Source: JBLHKS01 sp047620505
GTDB taxonomy: Bacteria; Verrucomicrobiota; Verrucomicrobiia; Verrucomicrobiales; DEV007
DNA: 61,595 nt
Reading direction: 5' to 3'
Assembly: GCA_047620505.1 (NCBI GenBank)
Contig: JBLHKS010000016.1
Span: 1 to 61,595, forward strand
The stretch's first letter is position 1, and each line of letters opens with the position of its first letter. Below are positions 48,533-58,172 of the stretch, piece after piece. The translations under genes were made by a program, and so were the position numbers. Under the pieces are notes generated by a model. It had not been told where the DNA came from. It did not search any database and worked only from the letters and a program-made list of their open reading frames with translations.

Positions 48533-51391
48533 ATGCCGCAAGAGGTCATTCGAATTCTCGGTGCTCGCCAGCACAACCTGAAAAACATCAACGTCGAGAT
48601 TCCGCGGAATCAACTCGTGGTGATCACCGGAGTTAGCGGATCGGGCAAGTCGTCGCTCGCCTTCAACACGCTCTACGCTGAAGGTCAACGCCGCTACGTC
48701 GAATCGCTCAGCGTCTACGCTCGGCAGTTTCTCGATCAGTTGGAAAAACCGGACGTCGACTTCATCGAAGGGCTTTCGCCGGCGATCGCGATCGAGCAAC
48801 GGAGCTCCTCGCCGAACCCGCGCTCGACGATCGCGACACAGACTGAGATTTACGATTATTTGCGGATTCTTTACGCCGCAGCAGGCCAGCCGCACGACCC
48901 GGAAACCGGCGAGCCGCTCTCGCGAAGCACCGCAGCTGACATCATCGCCGAGATCGTCGGGTTGCCGGAAAAAACGCGGCTGATGATTCTGGCACCGGTC
49001 GAGTGCGGCGAAGGAGAATCGATCGAAGAACTCGCGGACCGTCTGAAAAAGCTGGGATTTTTGCGACTCAGGTTAGATGGGGAAATCGTCGAACTCGATC
49101 AGCAGCTGCTGATCGAAAATGAGCCGAGCGCGATCGAAATCGTCGTCGATCGGATTGTGATTCGCGAAGACATCCGATCGCGTGTCGCCGATTCGGTTGA
49201 GACTTCGCTGAGGTTTTCGGGCAGTCGCGTCACGGCGCTGATCATGGACGAAAACCGTGACTGGCATCCAAGAGAATTCGTTACCACGTTCACGAATCCA
49301 AAAACCGGATTCACCCTGCCTGAACTCACGCCAAAGCACTTTTCCTTCAACAGCCACCTCGGCGCGTGCCCCGAATGTCATGGGCTCGGCTCATGCCTGG
49401 AGCCCGACCCGATGCTCTTCGTTCCCGACCCTGACAAGTCGATAAACGACGGCGGAGTCAAGACTTGGTGGTCTGGATCGAAGTCGCGGAAAGGCGCGAT
49501 GCAGCGACTGATCCTGGCTTTGGTCGCGCATCTTGAGCAGGATGCCGATGCGCCGATTCGATCGATGAGCAAGGAGTTCAAGCGAGCGCTTTTCCACGGC
49601 ACGAAAGAGCCGATGAGCGGACCGTGGAACACAAAACCGAAGCCGTTTGAAGGCCTTTTTCCCTATTCGAGGCGGTTGATTGAGGAGAGTAAAAGCGAAG
49701 TGACGAAGCGAAACGTCAGGCGCTTCCTGTCGATGCGCGACTGCAAAAGCTGCGCTGGAAAGCGGCTCAAACCGTCAATTCTTGCGGTGACGCTGAATCA
49801 CGAAGACGAACGCAGCTCGATCCAGCAATTCACGAAACTCTCGATCGAACGCGCGCTGGTCTGGGTCGACGGAATCGTCCTAACCGATACACAAAAGCAG
49901 TTCGCGCCTGATGTGATTCGTGAAGTTCGAAAGCGGCTTGAGTTCCTCGTCGAAGTCGGCCTCGGCTACCTCACTCTGGATCGCGAGAGCGGCTCGCTGT
50001 CCGGCGGCGAGAGCCAGCGAATTCGTTTGGCGACGCAGCTGGGTGCCGGGCTCGCGGGCGTGCTCTACGTGCTGGACGAACCGAGCATCGGCTTACATCA
50101 AGCGGACAACGAAAAGCTGATTGGGACGCTGAAAAGACTGCGCGATCTGGGCAATTCGATCATTGTTGTCGAGCACGACGAAGACACGATTCGCGCGGCG
50201 GATTTCGTGATCGACATCGGTCCGAAAGCTGGCGCTGACGGCGGGCGAATTCTAGCGCTGGGCACGCCCGAGGAAGTTTGCGCTTCACCCGATTCGGTTA
50301 CCGGAAAATTCCTCAACGGCATCGAGAAAATCGAAGTCCCGACGCGCCGGATCGAACCGCCGAAAACGCCAGCAGCTGCTGGCGGTCTCGATTCCGGGTG
50401 GATCGCGATCAAAGGCGCGAACGAGCACAACCTGGTCAAAGTTGACGCCGCCTTTCCGCTCGGTTGTCTCGTTTGCGTGACCGGGCCGCGCGTCTGTGTA
50501 AAATCGACTCTGATCGACAAGATTCTGCGCCGCGTGCTTTTCAAAACCTTTTATCAAAGCAAGGACGTTCCTGGTGAACACGACGAGGTTTTTGGCTTAG
50601 CTCAAATTGACAAAGCGATCGTGATTGACCAGACGGCAATCGGCCGCAGCCCGCGTTCGAACCCCGCAACTTACGCCGGAGTTTTCGGACCGATCCGCGA
50701 TCTGTTTTCCGAACTCCCGATCAGCCGTCAACGCGGTTACGAACCGGGCCGCTTCAGTTTCAACGTCGTTGGCGGGCGTTGCGAGGCGTGTCAGGGCGAT
50801 GGGCTGATCAAAATCGACATGCACTTTCTCAGCGATGTCTACGTGACCTGTGAAACCTGTAATGGCCGCCGCTACAACGAAGAAACGCTCCAGGCTGTTT
50901 TTCGCGGTCGAAGCATTGCGGATGTGCTGGAGATGTCGATCGCGGACGCGCGTGATTTTTTCCGAAAAATTCCGAAAATCCATATCAAGCTCAAGGCGCT
51001 CTGCGATGTCGGCCTTGGCTATCTCAAAATGGGCCAGTCGGCGACGACGCTCTCCGGCGGTGAGGCTCAGCGCGTTAAGTTAGCCGCTGAGCTTGGCAAA
51101 AAGGCGACCGGAAAGACGGTCTACATTTTCGATGAGCCGACGACTGGCCTGCATTTTGAGGACATCCGAATTTTGCTGGGCGTGCTCTTCGCGCTGCGCA
51201 ATTCCGGCAACACGTTGATCGTAATCGAGCACAATCTCGACGTGATCAAGTGCGCCGATTGGGTCGTGGATCTCGGCCCCGGCGGCGGCGAGCATGGCGG
51301 GAAAATCGTCGCGAAAGGCCCGCCCGAGAAGATTGCGGCTTCGAGCAAAAGCGCCACCGGACGATATTTGAAGCGGTATTTGAAATCGTAG
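48533..51391 (+). CDS. uvrA: Excinuclease ABC subunit A, with altered second Walker A
   Basis: 952 residues, normal length for UvrA, the damage-recognising ATPase of nucleotide excision repair. NBD1: GVSGSGKSSLAF (33-44), CPECHGLGSC and CKSCAGKRL zinc motifs, LSGGESQRIRLATQLGAGLA, LDEPSIGLH. NBD2: GRCEACQGDG...VTCETCNGRRYNEETL zinc finger, LSGGEAQRVKLAAELGKKAT, FDEPTTGLH. The second Walker A is abnormal: residues 651-659 read GPRVCVKST where GVSGSGKST is expected. All other blocks, including IDQTAIGRSPRSNPATYAGV, are intact. So this is the chromosomal UvrA, not obviously a duplicate, but NBD2 ATP binding may be impaired or there is a base-call problem. The AAA+ gene is three bases upstream. 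Confidence 0.93.
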   Translation: MPQEVIRILGARQHNLKNINVEIPRNQLVVITGVSGSGKSSLAFNTLYAEGQRRYVESLSVYARQFLDQLEKPDVDFIEGLSPAIAIEQRSSSPNPRSTIATQTEIYDYLRILYAAAGQPHDPETGEPLSRSTAADIIAEIVGLPEKTRLMILAPVECGEGESIEELADRLKKLGFLRLRLDGEIVELDQQLLIENEPSAIEIVVDRIVIREDIRSRVADSVETSLRFSGSRVTALIMDENRDWHPREFVTTFTNPKTGFTLPELTPKHFSFNSHLGACPECHGLGSCLEPDPMLFVPDPDKSINDGGVKTWWSGSKSRKGAMQRLILALVAHLEQDADAPIRSMSKEFKRALFHGTKEPMSGPWNTKPKPFEGLFPYSRRLIEESKSEVTKRNVRRFLSMRDCKSCAGKRLKPSILAVTLNHEDERSSIQQFTKLSIERALVWVDGIVLTDTQKQFAPDVIREVRKRLEFLVEVGLGYLTLDRESGSLSGGESQRIRLATQLGAGLAGVLYVLDEPSIGLHQADNEKLIGTLKRLRDLGNSIIVVEHDEDTIRAADFVIDIGPKAGADGGRILALGTPEEVCASPDSVTGKFLNGIEKIEVPTRRIEPPKTPAAAGGLDSGWIAIKGANEHNLVKVDAAFPLGCLVCVTGPRVCVKSTLIDKILRRVLFKTFYQSKDVPGEHDEVFGLAQIDKAIVIDQTAIGRSPRSNPATYAGVFGPIRDLFSELPISRQRGYEPGRFSFNVVGGRCEACQGDGLIKIDMHFLSDVYVTCETCNGRRYNEETLQAVFRGRSIADVLEMSIADARDFFRKIPKIHIKLKALCDVGLGYLKMGQSATTLSGGEAQRVKLAAELGKKATGKTVYIFDEPTTGLHFEDIRILLGVLFALRNSGNTLIVIEHNLDVIKCADWVVDLGPGGGEHGGKIVAKGPPEKIAASSKSATGRYLKRYLKS
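49100..49111. repeat. CAGCAGCTGCTG palindrome, copy 15
   Basis: In uvrA, read as QQLL; extends to a 22-base perfect palindrome (49095-49116), the longest in the set. Confidence 0.9.
50370..50381. repeat. CAGCAGCTGCTG palindrome, copy 16
   Basis: In uvrA, interdomain linker, read as PAAAG; extends to 18 bases (50367-50384). It lies about 100 bases before the abnormal Walker A. Confidence 0.9.
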
Positions 51392-51468
51392 CGCCGAAAC
51401 CGAGAGTCGCGGTTGAATTCCGGGGTTCGACCTCCGATAATCCACGAACTTTCCACCCGAGAGCAGTC

Positions 51469-53898
51469 TTGACCCCCAAGCCGCCCGACTTCCACGCTGA
51501 ACCGCACTACCCGACTTCGCGACCATTTATTGGTCGTGCCGGCGAGCTTGAGTTGCTTAGCACGTGGGCGTCAGCTTCGGATCCGAATCCGATGTTGCTG
51601 TTCGAAGCGACCGGTGGATCTGGCAAGAGCATGTTGACCTGGGAGTGGATCAATCGGCACGCCACGGAGGCTCGCGGCGATTGGGCGGGTCGATTCTGGT
51701 ATTCGTTTTATGAGAAGGGCGCGGTTCTGTCGAGCTTTTGTCGGCATGCGCTCGCTTACATGACTGGGCAGTCTCAAGCGAAGATCCGGAAGCTAAAAAT
51801 CCGCGACGTGACCGAGCAGCTGCTGGTGGAGTTGAAGGCTCGGCCCTGGCTCATTGTCTTCGATGGAATCGAGCGGATTCTTGTTGCCTACAACCGGTCG
51901 GACGCGGCACAGCTTTCCGATGAAGAGGCTGACCAGGCCGAAGACATCATCGCTGATCGCGATCCGCGAGACGCAATTCGGCCCGAAGATGACGAGCTAC
52001 TTCGTCTGCTCGCCGGTGCGGCACCTTCGAAGCTTTTGATCACGTCGCGGCTGATTCCTCACGCTCTTTTCGATGTCGGCGGTGGGCCTTTTCCTGGCGT
52101 CCGACATGAGCGACTTTCTGGCCTCAGCCCTCCCGATGCGGAAGCGCTTTTGCGCGCCTGGAAAATCGGGGGCGACTCGATTCGAATTCGAAAATGGTTA
52201 GAACACAATTGTGCGTCCAGTCCCCTGGTGATCAATGTTCTCGCTGGTTTGATCAATAAGCCGGCTACCTCTTTCCGTGGGGATTTCGACGCCTGGGTTC
52301 ACGCGCCTGACGGAGCCGAAAAGATGAATCTGGGTGCTCTCGACCTGACCGAAAAACGTAACCGAATCCTCGCGGAAGCTCTCGTGGATCTTCCGCCGCA
52401 AAGTCGAGCGCTGCTTTCGACGTTTGCGCTGCTTTCGGAGTCAGCGGACGCCGATTTGCTCGAGTCCTTCAACCCGCATGCCTCCGAAGTTAACCCGGGT
52501 TCGCAGCTGCGAGTCACGCTGAACGACTTGGAGAACCGCGGTCTTTTGCAGCGCGATCCGAGCGGCGCGCGATTCGATCTGCATCCGGTCGTTCGCTCCG
52601 TTGTGGCGGCGAATCTCAGGCCGGAAGAGACCGCTGAATACGGCCAGCGCGTTGTCGATTTTTTCTCTCTGCAGTTTGACGATCCTTACGAAGAAGCTGA
52701 GACGCTTGAGGATTTGAGCGCGGGTTTTCAGCTCATTCGGACGCTGCTGCGGATGGGGCGCTGGCGTGAGGCGTTCTATGCTTATTCCGGCGAGTTTGCG
52801 AGGGCGTTGGCAATCAATTTGGAAGCTCACGCGGAGACGTTGGCTTTGCTCAGTGAGTTTTTCCCAGACGGCTGGGATCATTTACCGGAAGGGCTAAGTC
52901 CACGTGATCGAGGTTACCTGGCGAACGATGTGGCCTTCGCTCTCGATGCGATTGGTCGCCACGATTCCAGCCTGAGCGCGTACGGCGCTGCGTTGCGGGA
53001 AGATCTGGCAGAAGGGGATTGGCGTAATCTTCAGGTTGGCCTTTGCCGAATTCCTAGCTCTTTATCGGATCGGAACTGGCTTGCGGCGGAGTTACGGCTC
53101 CGGCTGTTCGCTCTTGAGTTGGCCAACTTTCTCGGATCCGAAGAAATTTTCATCGCCCGACTGCTTGTCTTCAAGTGTTTGGCGAATCTCGGCCATTGGC
53201 GCGATGCCGAGAAAATGTGGAAGCTCCTTCACCCGATGGGGCGCGACTGGCCGCGAGCAACCTATCGACCAGGGCATGCCGAGCACTGCTACGCTCGCTA
53301 CCGCTTTTATCGCGGAAAATTGAATCGGAAGACTTTGCGGAATGCCGAGCGCCTCGCTGCTGAAGGGAAAAACCGGACAGCAATTCGGGAAAATCACATC
53401 CTTAGCGGTGAGTGGTCGCTCTCCAGGCTTAAGCCGGAATTGGCAGCCGAAAGCTTTCATGAAGCCGCTCGAATGGCGCGAGAATCCGGGTTAGTTCGGG
53501 ATGCTTTGCGCGCGGAAACCTGGTTGTTGCTCGCTCGCATCCATTCTATGCAGGCCTCGAACGAAGACGCGCATCGGGAGGCCGAGCGCATCTCCAGCGA
53601 TTCCGAGCTTCCTGATGAATCGCAGCGGCCGCTGGCAGAAATCTGGCTCGCGCTCGAATACAAAGAAACTGCCAGACTTCATGCTCGTAAAGCCTGCCGA
53701 TGGGCCTGGGCTGACGGCCAACCGTGGGTTCGACGCTACGAATTTGATCAAGCTAGCGCGATTATTTCAAAGCTTGGCGAGCCGCTGCCTGACCTGCCGG
53801 ACTACGATCCTGAGAATGCGCAGAAGTTCGATTGGGAAGACGACATCAGCGGCGTGATCGATTGGTTGAAGAGCAAGCGAATTTCGGATGCTGCGTAG
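51469..53898 (+). CDS. STAND-type NTPase with TPR region
   Basis: 809 residues if the TTG at 51469 is used (LTPKPPDFHAEPHYPTSRPF). No ATG lies between the uvrA stop and the P-loop, and GAGAGCAG just upstream is a possible ribosome-binding site. Frame extension to 51250 overlaps uvrA and is not convincing. Motifs: IGRAGELELL, P-loop EATGGSGKSMLTWEW (about 46-60), Walker B PWLIVFDGIERILVAY, sensor KLLITSRLI, and a winged-helix (LLQRDPSGARFDLHPVVRSV), then a long helical TPR-like C-terminus. This is the core of signal-transduction ATPases with numerous domains. There is no N-terminal effector domain. Its role is unknown; some STAND proteins act in phage defence. Confidence 0.7.
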   Translation: MTPKPPDFHAEPHYPTSRPFIGRAGELELLSTWASASDPNPMLLFEATGGSGKSMLTWEWINRHATEARGDWAGRFWYSFYEKGAVLSSFCRHALAYMTGQSQAKIRKLKIRDVTEQLLVELKARPWLIVFDGIERILVAYNRSDAAQLSDEEADQAEDIIADRDPRDAIRPEDDELLRLLAGAAPSKLLITSRLIPHALFDVGGGPFPGVRHERLSGLSPPDAEALLRAWKIGGDSIRIRKWLEHNCASSPLVINVLAGLINKPATSFRGDFDAWVHAPDGAEKMNLGALDLTEKRNRILAEALVDLPPQSRALLSTFALLSESADADLLESFNPHASEVNPGSQLRVTLNDLENRGLLQRDPSGARFDLHPVVRSVVAANLRPEETAEYGQRVVDFFSLQFDDPYEEAETLEDLSAGFQLIRTLLRMGRWREAFYAYSGEFARALAINLEAHAETLALLSEFFPDGWDHLPEGLSPRDRGYLANDVAFALDAIGRHDSSLSAYGAALREDLAEGDWRNLQVGLCRIPSSLSDRNWLAAELRLRLFALELANFLGSEEIFIARLLVFKCLANLGHWRDAEKMWKLLHPMGRDWPRATYRPGHAEHCYARYRFYRGKLNRKTLRNAERLAAEGKNRTAIRENHILSGEWSLSRLKPELAAESFHEAARMARESGLVRDALRAETWLLLARIHSMQASNEDAHREAERISSDSELPDESQRPLAEIWLALEYKETARLHARKACRWAWADGQPWVRRYEFDQASAIISKLGEPLPDLPDYDPENAQKFDWEDDISGVIDWLKSKRISDAA

Positions 53899-53971
53899 CA
53901 GCCGGGCGGATCGCGAATCTTCGAAGGCACCGCTGGAAAAAGGCGAACCCGGTGTCTAGACTGAGCGGCTC

Positions 53972-56470
53972 ATGATCGTAAAGCGCCTCGGATTCATTTT
54001 CATCATCGTTAGCAGCTGCTGGCTCGCAGTTGGCTCGGCGCTTTCTCAGGTTGAGGACGATCCCGAATTCAAAGCCGCGCTTCAAGCGCTTCAGGACGAT
54101 CTCCCAAGCGTTGCCGCGGACAAATTCAAACGGCTCTACGCGGATCCGAATTCGACCGATGCCGAGCGAGCGCTGATCGGTCAGCGGCTGTTGGAAAGCC
54201 TCGGTCGCGCCGGAAGAGCGATCGAATTACTCTCGCGAAGCCATGACGATGCGGTCGCCAATCACTCGGCCACTCCGTTCTGGAAAGCGGTCGCGCTGGT
54301 TCGTTTGGAGCGGCTCGCGGATGCCGAGCAACTGCTGGCTCCGTTCGGAGACTTCCCTGAAGATCCGCTGTTTTTTCAAGCCGTGATGACCCGCGCCAAT
54401 CTGCTGGTCGCGCTGAAGAAGCCGGCCGAAGCGCGGGAGTCGCTGAACTCGTTGCTTGAAAATTTGCCTAGCGATGCTGTTCGGCGGTCCGTGGTTCTCA
54501 AAGCGGCGGAGGCGAGTTTGCTGGCCGGCGACACAGCAGCTGCTGAGGAAACTTTGGGGCCGCTGCTTGAACTTCGGATGGGAAAGCCGGATCCGGAAAT
54601 CGATTATCTTCTCGCGCGAGTTGCGTTGGCGGAAGAGCGATTCGGCGCAGCGGAGCCTGGATTTCGAAAGTTGATCGAAGGGCAAAATCAGCAGATCGGC
54701 GATGGCGCGCGGCTGGGCTTAGCCGACCTGCTTGCAGCGCGTGGGCGGCCGGACGATGCGGTTGACGAGCTGGTGAAATTTGCGAATCAACGGCCTGAAA
54801 GTCCGCAACTCCGAGCTGTGTTTCAGCGGCTGGAGCAACTCGATTTTCTCAGTCGGGAAAGAGCTTCGGCGATTCTGAAAACCTGGGCTGAGGACGAGCA
54901 CCGAGAGCGGCGTGCATTCGCTGAGTTTTATCTGGCGCGTGCCGAAAAACGATCAGGCGGAGTGGAAGCCGTGATCGAGCCGCTGGAAATGTTTCGTGAT
55001 GAATTTGGCGGCCACTTTTTGCTGCCGGTTGCGATGCTGGAGCTGGGATCGGCTTATGTTGAAGTTGGCAAACCGGAAGAGGCTGTTGAGATTCTCAAAC
55101 CGCTGCGCAAGGCCGATCCGGGGCCCGAACTCGGTCGAGCAATCGCCTTCCTTCAGGCGCAGGCTCAGTTTGAGGCCGGCGAATTCGACAAAGCCACCGA
55201 GCAGTTCGCCGCCGTGGCTACCGACGAGCCTAACGCTGCCTTTAACCGCGCTGTGGCCGCTCTTTACGCAGAAAACGTCGAGGTGTTTCAACTCGAGCTT
55301 CAGCGCTTCGGCCTTCAGCCAGACGGGGCCGAAATGGAGGCCGATTTGATGTTGGAACGCGGATTGTTCCACGCGGCGCAGGGCGATCGAAGTGCTCTGA
55401 TCAGCCTTAAGGAATTCATGCGATTGTTTCCGGAACACGAACGGGCTGCCGAGGCTCAGCTCGTGATCGCGGAGTTGCTGCTGCTCGATTTTCCGCCTCA
55501 ACCGGTCGCTGCGCAGGCGGCACTCGAAAGCGCGCGAAGTTCTGGGTTGCCTGAAGAGTTAGAGGAGCAGGCGGACTACGTAAATTTCTGGATCGCGGCC
55601 ATCGGCGAAGAGCTTGAACCGATGGTCGAAGCGGCGAACGCATTCTTCGAGAGTTGGGAAGCTTCGCCGAGGCGAGGCGAGATTCGATTGAGGCTCGGCG
55701 AGATCTACTTTGCGCGAAAAGATTACCCGAATGCCCAAAATCACTTTGAGCTGATCGTCGAAGAATCGCCGGATGACCCGAATGCTGAGATCGCGCTGTT
55801 TCTCGCCGGGAAGTCAGCGAGTTTGTCAATGAGCGAAGCTGGGTTGGATCGAGCGATCAAGCATTGGGGAATCGTTTTTGATCAGAAAGGCCCGCTCGCT
55901 TACGAAGCTTTGCGCCAACAGGCAGTCGCGAAGCTCAAACAGAATCAGCCGGATCAAGCACTGCGAGTTCTCGAGGACGTCCTCGCGGCCAAGGGCGAGA
56001 TCGACGAGGCGGTCGAGCTGGCTGCGCTGATGAACGTTGGGCAGGCCTACTTTCTGAAATCCGGGGATCACGAGCTGCCGATCCAGATGCTCGTCGCCGC
56101 AATTGACGTCTACAATCAGATCATAACTCGGCCAAGCGTAACGCGTTTCTGGAAAAATCAGGCAGCAGTTCGAAAGGGCCGGTGTCTCGAATTGATTGAG
56201 GACGAGGACCTGGCTCTCGAAACCTACTACAATGTCGTAAGCCGCTCTCCGGTGGCTGACTTGAACGAAAATGAAGCGGCGGAGTACACCTGGTTCTATC
56301 GAGCGGGTTTCGCGGCGGTCTCCCTGCTTCAGGGTCGAGAAGAATGGCGGGCAGCGGTCAAAATGTCCGATCGATTGGCGTCAACGTCAGGCTCACGCGC
56401 CAGCGAAGCTTTCGAAATGGCGAAAAAGTTGCGCCTCGAACACTTCATCTGGGACGAAGCCGCGAAATGA
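53972..56470 (+). CDS. Secreted or periplasmic TPR protein, 832 aa
   Basis: The signal peptide is good (MIVKRLGFIFIIVSSCWLAV, cleaved near ALSQ). The mature part is nearly all helical pairs of the TPR type, for example ATPFWKAVALVRLERLADAE, LPVAMLELGSAYVEVGKPEE and EIRLRLGEIYFARKDYPNAQ. No enzymatic domain and no membrane span. Such proteins act as scaffolds in envelope complexes; some resemble BamD or PelB-like TPR arrays. It lies 73 bases after the STAND gene. Partners unknown. Confidence 0.75.
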   Translation: MIVKRLGFIFIIVSSCWLAVGSALSQVEDDPEFKAALQALQDDLPSVAADKFKRLYADPNSTDAERALIGQRLLESLGRAGRAIELLSRSHDDAVANHSATPFWKAVALVRLERLADAEQLLAPFGDFPEDPLFFQAVMTRANLLVALKKPAEARESLNSLLENLPSDAVRRSVVLKAAEASLLAGDTAAAEETLGPLLELRMGKPDPEIDYLLARVALAEERFGAAEPGFRKLIEGQNQQIGDGARLGLADLLAARGRPDDAVDELVKFANQRPESPQLRAVFQRLEQLDFLSRERASAILKTWAEDEHRERRAFAEFYLARAEKRSGGVEAVIEPLEMFRDEFGGHFLLPVAMLELGSAYVEVGKPEEAVEILKPLRKADPGPELGRAIAFLQAQAQFEAGEFDKATEQFAAVATDEPNAAFNRAVAALYAENVEVFQLELQRFGLQPDGAEMEADLMLERGLFHAAQGDRSALISLKEFMRLFPEHERAAEAQLVIAELLLLDFPPQPVAAQAALESARSSGLPEELEEQADYVNFWIAAIGEELEPMVEAANAFFESWEASPRRGEIRLRLGEIYFARKDYPNAQNHFELIVEESPDDPNAEIALFLAGKSASLSMSEAGLDRAIKHWGIVFDQKGPLAYEALRQQAVAKLKQNQPDQALRVLEDVLAAKGEIDEAVELAALMNVGQAYFLKSGDHELPIQMLVAAIDVYNQIITRPSVTRFWKNQAAVRKGRCLELIEDEDLALETYYNVVSRSPVADLNENEAAEYTWFYRAGFAAVSLLQGREEWRAAVKMSDRLASTSGSRASEAFEMAKKLRLEHFIWDEAAK
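54534..54545. repeat. CAGCAGCTGCTG palindrome, copy 17
   Basis: In the TPR protein gene, read as TAAAE. Confidence 0.9.
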
Positions 56471-56563
56471 CGCAAGAAGCTCGATTTTCAGAATGACGAA
56501 CGACGAATTTGTGGTAGCTGAGCGCCGCCCATTTATTGGGTTTTGTCATCCGTCATTTCTATC

Positions 56564-57640
56564 ATGTCCCACGTGAAACTTTTTATCCCCGGCCCGGTCG
56601 AGATCTCGCCCGAGACTTACGAAGCGATCTGCACGCCGATGATCGGCCACCGCGGCAAGGAATTCCAAGCGCTCTACGCCGAGATCCAGCCAAAACTTCA
56701 GAAGCTGTTCGGCACGACCTCGCCGGTTTACCTCAGCACCTCGTCCGCTTGGGGCGTGATGGAAGGCGCGATCCGGAACTCGGTTGCGAAGAAAGTGCTC
56801 AACTGCTGCGGCGGCGCATTTTCCGATAAGTGGTTCGACGTCTCGAAGCGGTGCGGAAAACAGGCAGAGGAGCTCAAAGTCGATTGGGGCCAGCCGTTTT
56901 TTCCAGAGGAAATCGATGCTAAGCTGGCGACCGGCGAGTTTGATGCGGTAACGCTCGTGCACAACGAAACGTCGACCGGCGTGATGAATCCGCTGGCCGA
57001 AATCGCGGCTGTCGTTCGAAAATACGACGACGTGATCCTGATCGTGGACACGGTTTCGTCATTTTCGGCTGTGCCGATGGATTTCGATGAACTCGGCATC
57101 GACGTGCTCCTGACCGGCAGTCAAAAGGCGCTCGCGCTGCCGCCTGGTCTGGCCCTCTTCGCGCTGTCCGAACGTGCGTTGGCTCGCGCTGAGCAGCTGC
57201 CGGATCGCGGTTACTATTTTGATTTCCACGAATTCAAAAAGAACCAAGCGAAGGACATGACGCCGAGCACGCCTTGCATTCACACCATTTTTGGTCTCCG
57301 GCAGAAGCTCGATGAGATTTTTGCTGAGGGTTTGGAAAACCGTTTTGCTCGTCACGAGCGACTGAACGGCATCGTCCACGACTGGATTCGTGATCGCGGA
57401 TTCGAGTTTCTGGCACCCGAAGGCTACCGCTCGAAATCGCTGACCTGCATCGCCAACAACAAAGAAATCGACGTTGCGAAACTCCAGCAACTGCTGCGCG
57501 AGGATCACTTGATTGCGCTCGACGGCGGCTACGGAAAAATCAAAGGTAAGACGTTCCGAATTTCAAACATGGGCAACGAAACCGAAGAGACGATGGCCGT
57601 GCTTTTGAGCGCGCTCGATGAAAGTCTCGCCAAACTTTAA
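56564..57640 (+). CDS. Class V aminotransferase (alanine-glyoxylate/serine-pyruvate type)
   Basis: 358 residues from ATG 56564 (MSHVKLFIPGPVEISPETYE). PLP enzyme with the Schiff-base lysine K188 in LLTGSQKALALPPG, the cofactor Asp in ILIVDTVSSFSAVP and substrate residue N134 in VHNETSTGVMNPL. The pattern GPVEISPETYEAICTPMIGH is the start of SPT/AGXT proteins. It probably makes glycine from glyoxylate or interconverts serine and hydroxypyruvate. The gcvT gene two positions downstream also concerns glycine. Confidence 0.87.
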   Translation: MSHVKLFIPGPVEISPETYEAICTPMIGHRGKEFQALYAEIQPKLQKLFGTTSPVYLSTSSAWGVMEGAIRNSVAKKVLNCCGGAFSDKWFDVSKRCGKQAEELKVDWGQPFFPEEIDAKLATGEFDAVTLVHNETSTGVMNPLAEIAAVVRKYDDVILIVDTVSSFSAVPMDFDELGIDVLLTGSQKALALPPGLALFALSERALARAEQLPDRGYYFDFHEFKKNQAKDMTPSTPCIHTIFGLRQKLDEIFAEGLENRFARHERLNGIVHDWIRDRGFEFLAPEGYRSKSLTCIANNKEIDVAKLQQLLREDHLIALDGGYGKIKGKTFRISNMGNETEETMAVLLSALDESLAKL

Positions 57641-57652
57641 CGACCAATTCAA

Positions 57653-58168
57653 ATGAGCAATTTCAACTGGGAAACCACCTTCCTCGACCTTTTTACTCGC
57701 AGTCTTGAGCGCTACAAAGGCGGTGACGAGAATGTCGACGGCTATTTTACGGATGAGGATCTCGAATTCCTGAAGTCGATCGGTTACAAGCCGGTGGAGT
57801 TTTTCGATTACGTCGAGGACATCGGCGATGGCGCGCAAATCAGCCCGGCGACGGCGGTGATGATCGCGGCTGTTCGTCGGGATTACCTTGATGCTGAGCA
57901 GAAGGGTGAGTTGAGCGATCACGAAATCAAACCCGCTGAATTGACTCCGAAGAACGGCGAACTTGGCGGTGTCCGTTGGTTGCCGAGGATCATCGAGAAA
58001 GCCGAAGGCAAGCTGCGCGGCGAGCTTGATCCTGACATTATGTTTTGCTGCGGTGGCGATCGCGCGTTTTTGAGCGAGCACGATATTCATCCGGCTGATT
58101 TCCTGCGCGTCGTCTGGGCGGCGAAGGGCGACAAAAATTTCGTTCTCAACTACGTCCAGAATCACTGA
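57653..58168 (+). CDS. DUF5069-type protein
   Basis: 171 residues. The conserved core is WLPRIIEKAEGKLRGELDPD and FCCGGDRAFLSEHDIHPADF, with LRVVWAAKG near the end. This family is found mainly in Verrucomicrobiota and Planctomycetes. There is no signal peptide. It is 12 bases after the aminotransferase gene and five bases before gcvT, so it is in the same operon. Function unknown; the family name is from memory and not certain. Confidence 0.6.
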   Translation: MSNFNWETTFLDLFTRSLERYKGGDENVDGYFTDEDLEFLKSIGYKPVEFFDYVEDIGDGAQISPATAVMIAAVRRDYLDAEQKGELSDHEIKPAELTPKNGELGGVRWLPRIIEKAEGKLRGELDPDIMFCCGGDRAFLSEHDIHPADFLRVVWAAKGDKNFVLNYVQNH

Positions 58169-58172
58169 GTCC

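Noticed and set aside
48533..51391. UvrA paralogue of the UvrA2 type
   Set aside because: Length, both zinc fingers and the interdomain regions are those of normal UvrA; only the second Walker A differs.
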